This document shows, piece by piece, positions 6,769-8,812 of a DNA stretch of 8,812 nt. The position numbers were made by a program, and so were the translations under genes. The notes under the pieces are model-generated. The model was not told the DNA's origin and searched no databases. It saw only the letters and a program-made list of their open reading frames with translations. Each line of letters starts with the position of its first letter. The first letter of the stretch is position 1. Location of the stretch: the NCBI GenBank assembly GCA_927798255.1, contig CAKMMH010000067.1, forward strand, positions 1-8,812. The letters run 5' to 3'. This stretch comes from an uncultured bacterium (GTDB taxonomy: Bacteria > Bdellovibrionota_C > UBA2361 > CAKMMH01).

Positions 6769-8812
6769 TTATTGTTGATTACTTTTTTCACTACAAACAG
6801 TTCTGTTTGTTAATAGTGGAGTGTTAAAAATATCAATATTTTGTAATATATTTTTACCTTCTATTTCAGCTTTATTAATTATTTGCTGAACTTGTTGGCA
6901 TCCCCTTATAACATCTGGGTTTTGATAATTTTGATTGTAACCACTATTTCCATTATTTAAGTTATTGCATGTATTTTTAATATTATTAATCTCATTATTT
7001 AATAATTGCATTGCTTCATTAAAAGTTTGTTTAAATTCTTTAGTTTTGTATGTCACTTTATAAGAAGTGCAATTATTACCTGGACAAGAATATATAGTTT
7101 CGTTAATAACATATGTGTCTATTTTATCCAAAAATTCAAATAATTTTTTATTAAAATTATTTAATTGTGGATGAAAAACATATATGTTTTGAATTGAATT
7201 AGCTACGTTTTTATAATTATTTACCCAAGTTATAAACTGTTTCTTGATACCGTATGTATTAATAAAGGTACATTTATCATCACAAAATAAATTCCTTGAT
7301 GATGTATCTGATAAGAAATTATTTCCCTTATTATCTTTTAATTTCCAAGTTACATTATTTACTGAATTAATTCTAAACGATACCGCTTTTTTATAATTTC
7401 CTGGAAAGAATAATTCAGGTTGTCCTTGATTTATTCCACCTGTTATTCCATCTATAGAATTATTTTTTCCTACAGGAATATATATAGGAAATTCATTTTT
7501 ATTTTCATAACTAAATATTGCAAAAGGAAGTCTGTATAAACTATCAATATCCATACATTCAAACTTCGGTATGACATTTTCACATTTTGGACTATTTGCA
7601 TCAGCAGTAACACTTTCTAATTCTCCATCTTTATGTTGAATATTCCAAGTTACAGAATTTAAGTTAGTATTCTTAAATATAACTTGCATTACCCCTTTTT
7701 TAACACCTGGTTTAAATTCAGTAATGTTACTATTAGGGTTTATTTCATTTTCCATATTAAATTTTGAATAATAATTTCCGGATATATAATTTTGTATAAC
7801 TTCTTCATTATATTTACCTACGTTATATTTAAGTGATTTTTCAGTATAATTCTCGTAACCAAAGTATGCGGTTAAGAACCCATCGCCATTATCAGTTATA
7901 CATTCTAGCCTTGGTTTAATAGGAGAAGCTTTTTTTCTTAGCATAACAGTTGGAGTTGGAGTTTGGTAACGTGGAGTATATTGGGCAATGCTTGGTTCAT
8001 AAAAATTACTACCAATATTTACATATCCTTTATTTAAAAGCATTTCTTTTATTTGTTGTTGTTTAGTCGTACTGTAATATCTTAAACATGTAGCGCCCTT
8101 TCCACATGTATCACATAACATCATTGCTTTGATTGGTTTATTTTGTGGCATATTATCTGTAGGACAACGATATGCGTATACATACTTGTAAATCATACCA
8201 TCTATATTACCTAATGTGCATCCGCCTTTATAAGAACCAATTAAAGTTCCATTTTTTGAAATTTGAATATTTGGTGATCCTGCTAAGCTTTTACATTTGT
8301 ATTCATCCTCACATGCTCCATTTTTGCATATCTGACCATTTTGACACATTGGATTACATGCAGAAATTTTTGGTGAAGGAGTTTTAGTTTTTGTCGGAGA
8401 TTTTGTCGGAGTAAAAATATTCCTGTTTACTATTGGAGTTGTTATGATTTTTGATATGCTTGTTTTAGTTGTTGTTGGTGTATATGTAGGTTGAGTAATA
8501 TTTTTCTTTGCAAAATTTACTATAATACCTTGTGTTTTTGTCATTGTAGGAGTTCTTGTTGGCGTATTGGTTCTGATTTTAGTAGGAGTTTTTGTTGGAG
8601 TTTTCGCTAGTGTAGTTCTTATGGGGGTTTTACATGTCAGTGTGTTTATATAACTTATTTTTTTACCTGTTGGCTGTAAAATGCACTCATTTGTTGTTCT
8701 ACATAAGTAATTTTTAATACTAGTATTTGTTGTATAAAAACTTCCACGTGAAGTAATGGTATAAGATTTATAACCTAATTTTTGACATAATGATTTCGCT
8801 GGATCGTAGTGT
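6769..8812 (-). CDS. secreted Thr-Pro-linked, Cys-rich protein with two tandem beta-sandwich-like domains (5' end outside window)
   Basis: The frame is open without a stop from the right edge to the TAA at 6771-6769, giving 680 visible residues; the ATG at 8544 is internal to a TPT-rich run and is not the true start. In order from the N side: a cysteine-containing segment (8811-8632); a long Thr/Pro/Lys linker of KTPT-type units (8631-8362); a small Cys-rich module with spacing C-x3-C-x5-C-x4-C-x5-C (from 8358); a segment with C-D-T-C-x5-C; a second TPTPT linker (about 7989-7909); two tandem domains (7914-7582 and 7566-7282); and a Cys- and Asn-rich helical C-terminal part. Many paired cysteines and Thr-Pro linkers indicate an extracytoplasmic, possibly glycosylated or wall-exposed protein. 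The signal peptide, if present, lies outside the window. No catalytic motif is seen. A binding or adhesion role is inference only. A terminator follows the gene. Confidence 0.85.
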   Translation of the reverse strand, partial: HYDPAKSLCQKLGYKSYTITSRGSFYTTNTSIKNYLCRTTNECILQPTGKKISYINTLTCKTPIRTTLAKTPTKTPTKIRTNTPTRTPTMTKTQGIIVNFAKKNITQPTYTPTTTKTSISKIITTPIVNRNIFTPTKSPTKTKTPSPKISACNPMCQNGQICKNGACEDEYKCKSLAGSPNIQISKNGTLIGSYKGGCTLGNIDGMIYKYVYAYRCPTDNMPQNKPIKAMMLCDTCGKGATCLRYYSTTKQQQIKEMLLNKGYVNIGSNFYEPSIAQYTPRYQTPTPTVMLRKKASPIKPRLECITDNGDGFLTAYFGYENYTEKSLKYNVGKYNEEVIQNYISGNYYSKFNMENEINPNSNITEFKPGVKKGVMQVIFKNTNLNSVTWNIQHKDGELESVTADANSPKCENVIPKFECMDIDSLYRLPFAIFSYENKNEFPIYIPVGKNNSIDGITGGINQGQPELFFPGNYKKAVSFRINSVNNVTWKLKDNKGNNFLSDTSSRNLFCDDKCTFINTYGIKKQFITWVNNYKNVANSIQNIYVFHPQLNNFNKKLFEFLDKIDTYVINETIYSCPGNNCTSYKVTYKTKEFKQTFNEAMQLLNNEINNIKNTCNNLNNGNSGYNQNYQNPDVIRGCQQVQQIINKAEIEGKNILQNIDIFNTPLLTNRTVCSEKSNQQ
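7282..7566 (-). repeat. second tandem beta-sandwich-like domain of the secreted protein
   Basis: This roughly 95-residue unit starts at KFEC and contains IFSYENKN, IPVGKNN, GQPELFFPG and VTWKL before a closing Cys. It matches a pattern I know from many bacterial secreted proteins: GYxNxN, then VxIPxGxxNxF, GQPTxFxPG and VWTL. It aligns with the preceding unit at the same landmarks. Probably an Ig-like fold; I cannot give a family accession. Confidence 0.65.
7582..7914 (-). repeat. first tandem beta-sandwich-like domain of the secreted protein
   Basis: This roughly 110-residue unit begins at RLEC and includes NGDGFLTAYFGYEN, a YNVGKYN turn, ITEFKPG and VTWNI, closing with Cys. The first half keeps the NGDGxxTAxFGYxN consensus better than the second unit, while its GQP segment is lost. 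Shared landmarks with the second unit show an old internal duplication. Confidence 0.65.
8362..8631 (-). repeat. Thr-Pro-rich low-complexity linker with short DNA repeats
   Basis: About 90 residues consist mainly of Thr, Pro, Lys and Ile with repeated KTPT/NTPT/RTPT units. At the DNA level a 17-base unit, GTAGGAGTTCTTGTTGG at 8546-8562 (+ strand reading), recurs at 8582-8598 with one mismatch, 36 bp apart. Related GTCGGAG units lie at about 8394-8412. Such tracts change length by slippage and form extended, protease-resistant or O-glycosylated spacers between surface domains. Confidence 0.75.

Noticed and set aside
8172..8387. 71-codon + strand open frame opposite the secreted-protein gene
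   Set aside because: It lies wholly inside a well-supported - strand coding region, has no ribosome binding site or recognisable motif, and its composition is that of an antisense shadow.
8542..8544. ATG at 8544 as the start of the secreted-protein gene
   Set aside because: The frame stays open to 8811, and the upstream codons continue the same Thr-Pro repeats, so this Met is internal.

Overview
The window is a very AT-rich stretch of bacterial chromosome (GC not counted, but plainly low) with seven protein-coding genes packed almost end to end. The standard code fits. A TGA ends cdaA where the next gene's membrane segment begins in another frame, which argues against the UGA-reassigned codes of Mycoplasma or Gracilibacteria. 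No rRNA, tRNA, CRISPR array or insertion sequence was seen. The lineage cannot be fixed from this window. Low GC, a c-di-AMP operon, LysM proteins, a sulfatase-like protein ending in LGYL, and a Thr-Pro-linked cysteine-rich surface protein would fit several groups, such as Gastranaerophilales-like, Elusimicrobiota-like, delta-proteobacteria-like or Firmicutes-like bacteria.

Layout. (1) Positions 2-712 (+) hold the C-terminal part of a wall-binding protein with four LysM repeats, running in from the left edge. (2) Positions 820-1707 (+) encode an unrecognised, probably cytoplasmic, helical protein behind a near-consensus sigma-70 promoter. (3) Positions 1702-3030 (-) encode a membrane-anchored sulfatase/phosphotransferase-superfamily protein that overlaps the previous gene tail to tail at TTATAA. 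(4) A divergent AT-rich intergenic region (3031-3175) leads into a compact + strand operon: cdaA (diadenylate cyclase), cdaR (YbbR-domain regulator), glmM (phosphoglucosamine mutase) and tsaE (tRNA t6A ATPase). (5) A long hairpin terminator (6690-6740) separates tsaE from a large - strand gene, open from the right window edge down to 6769, that encodes a probable secreted protein with Thr-Pro linkers, a Cys-rich module and two tandem beta-sandwich-like domains.

How the genes fit together. The centre of the window is a c-di-AMP/cell-wall-precursor module: CdaA makes c-di-AMP, CdaR and GlmM are its known partners, and GlmM makes glucosamine-1-phosphate for peptidoglycan. TsaE, a tRNA-modification ATPase, is attached at the end. 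The flanking genes (LysM protein, exofacial sulfatase-like enzyme, secreted Cys-rich protein) also concern the cell surface, so the region is envelope-themed, although only the four-gene block looks co-transcribed. The main oddities are two altered signature loops in GlmM, a Thr in place of the formylglycine Cys/Ser in the sulfatase-like protein, and the architecture of the edge-truncated surface protein.
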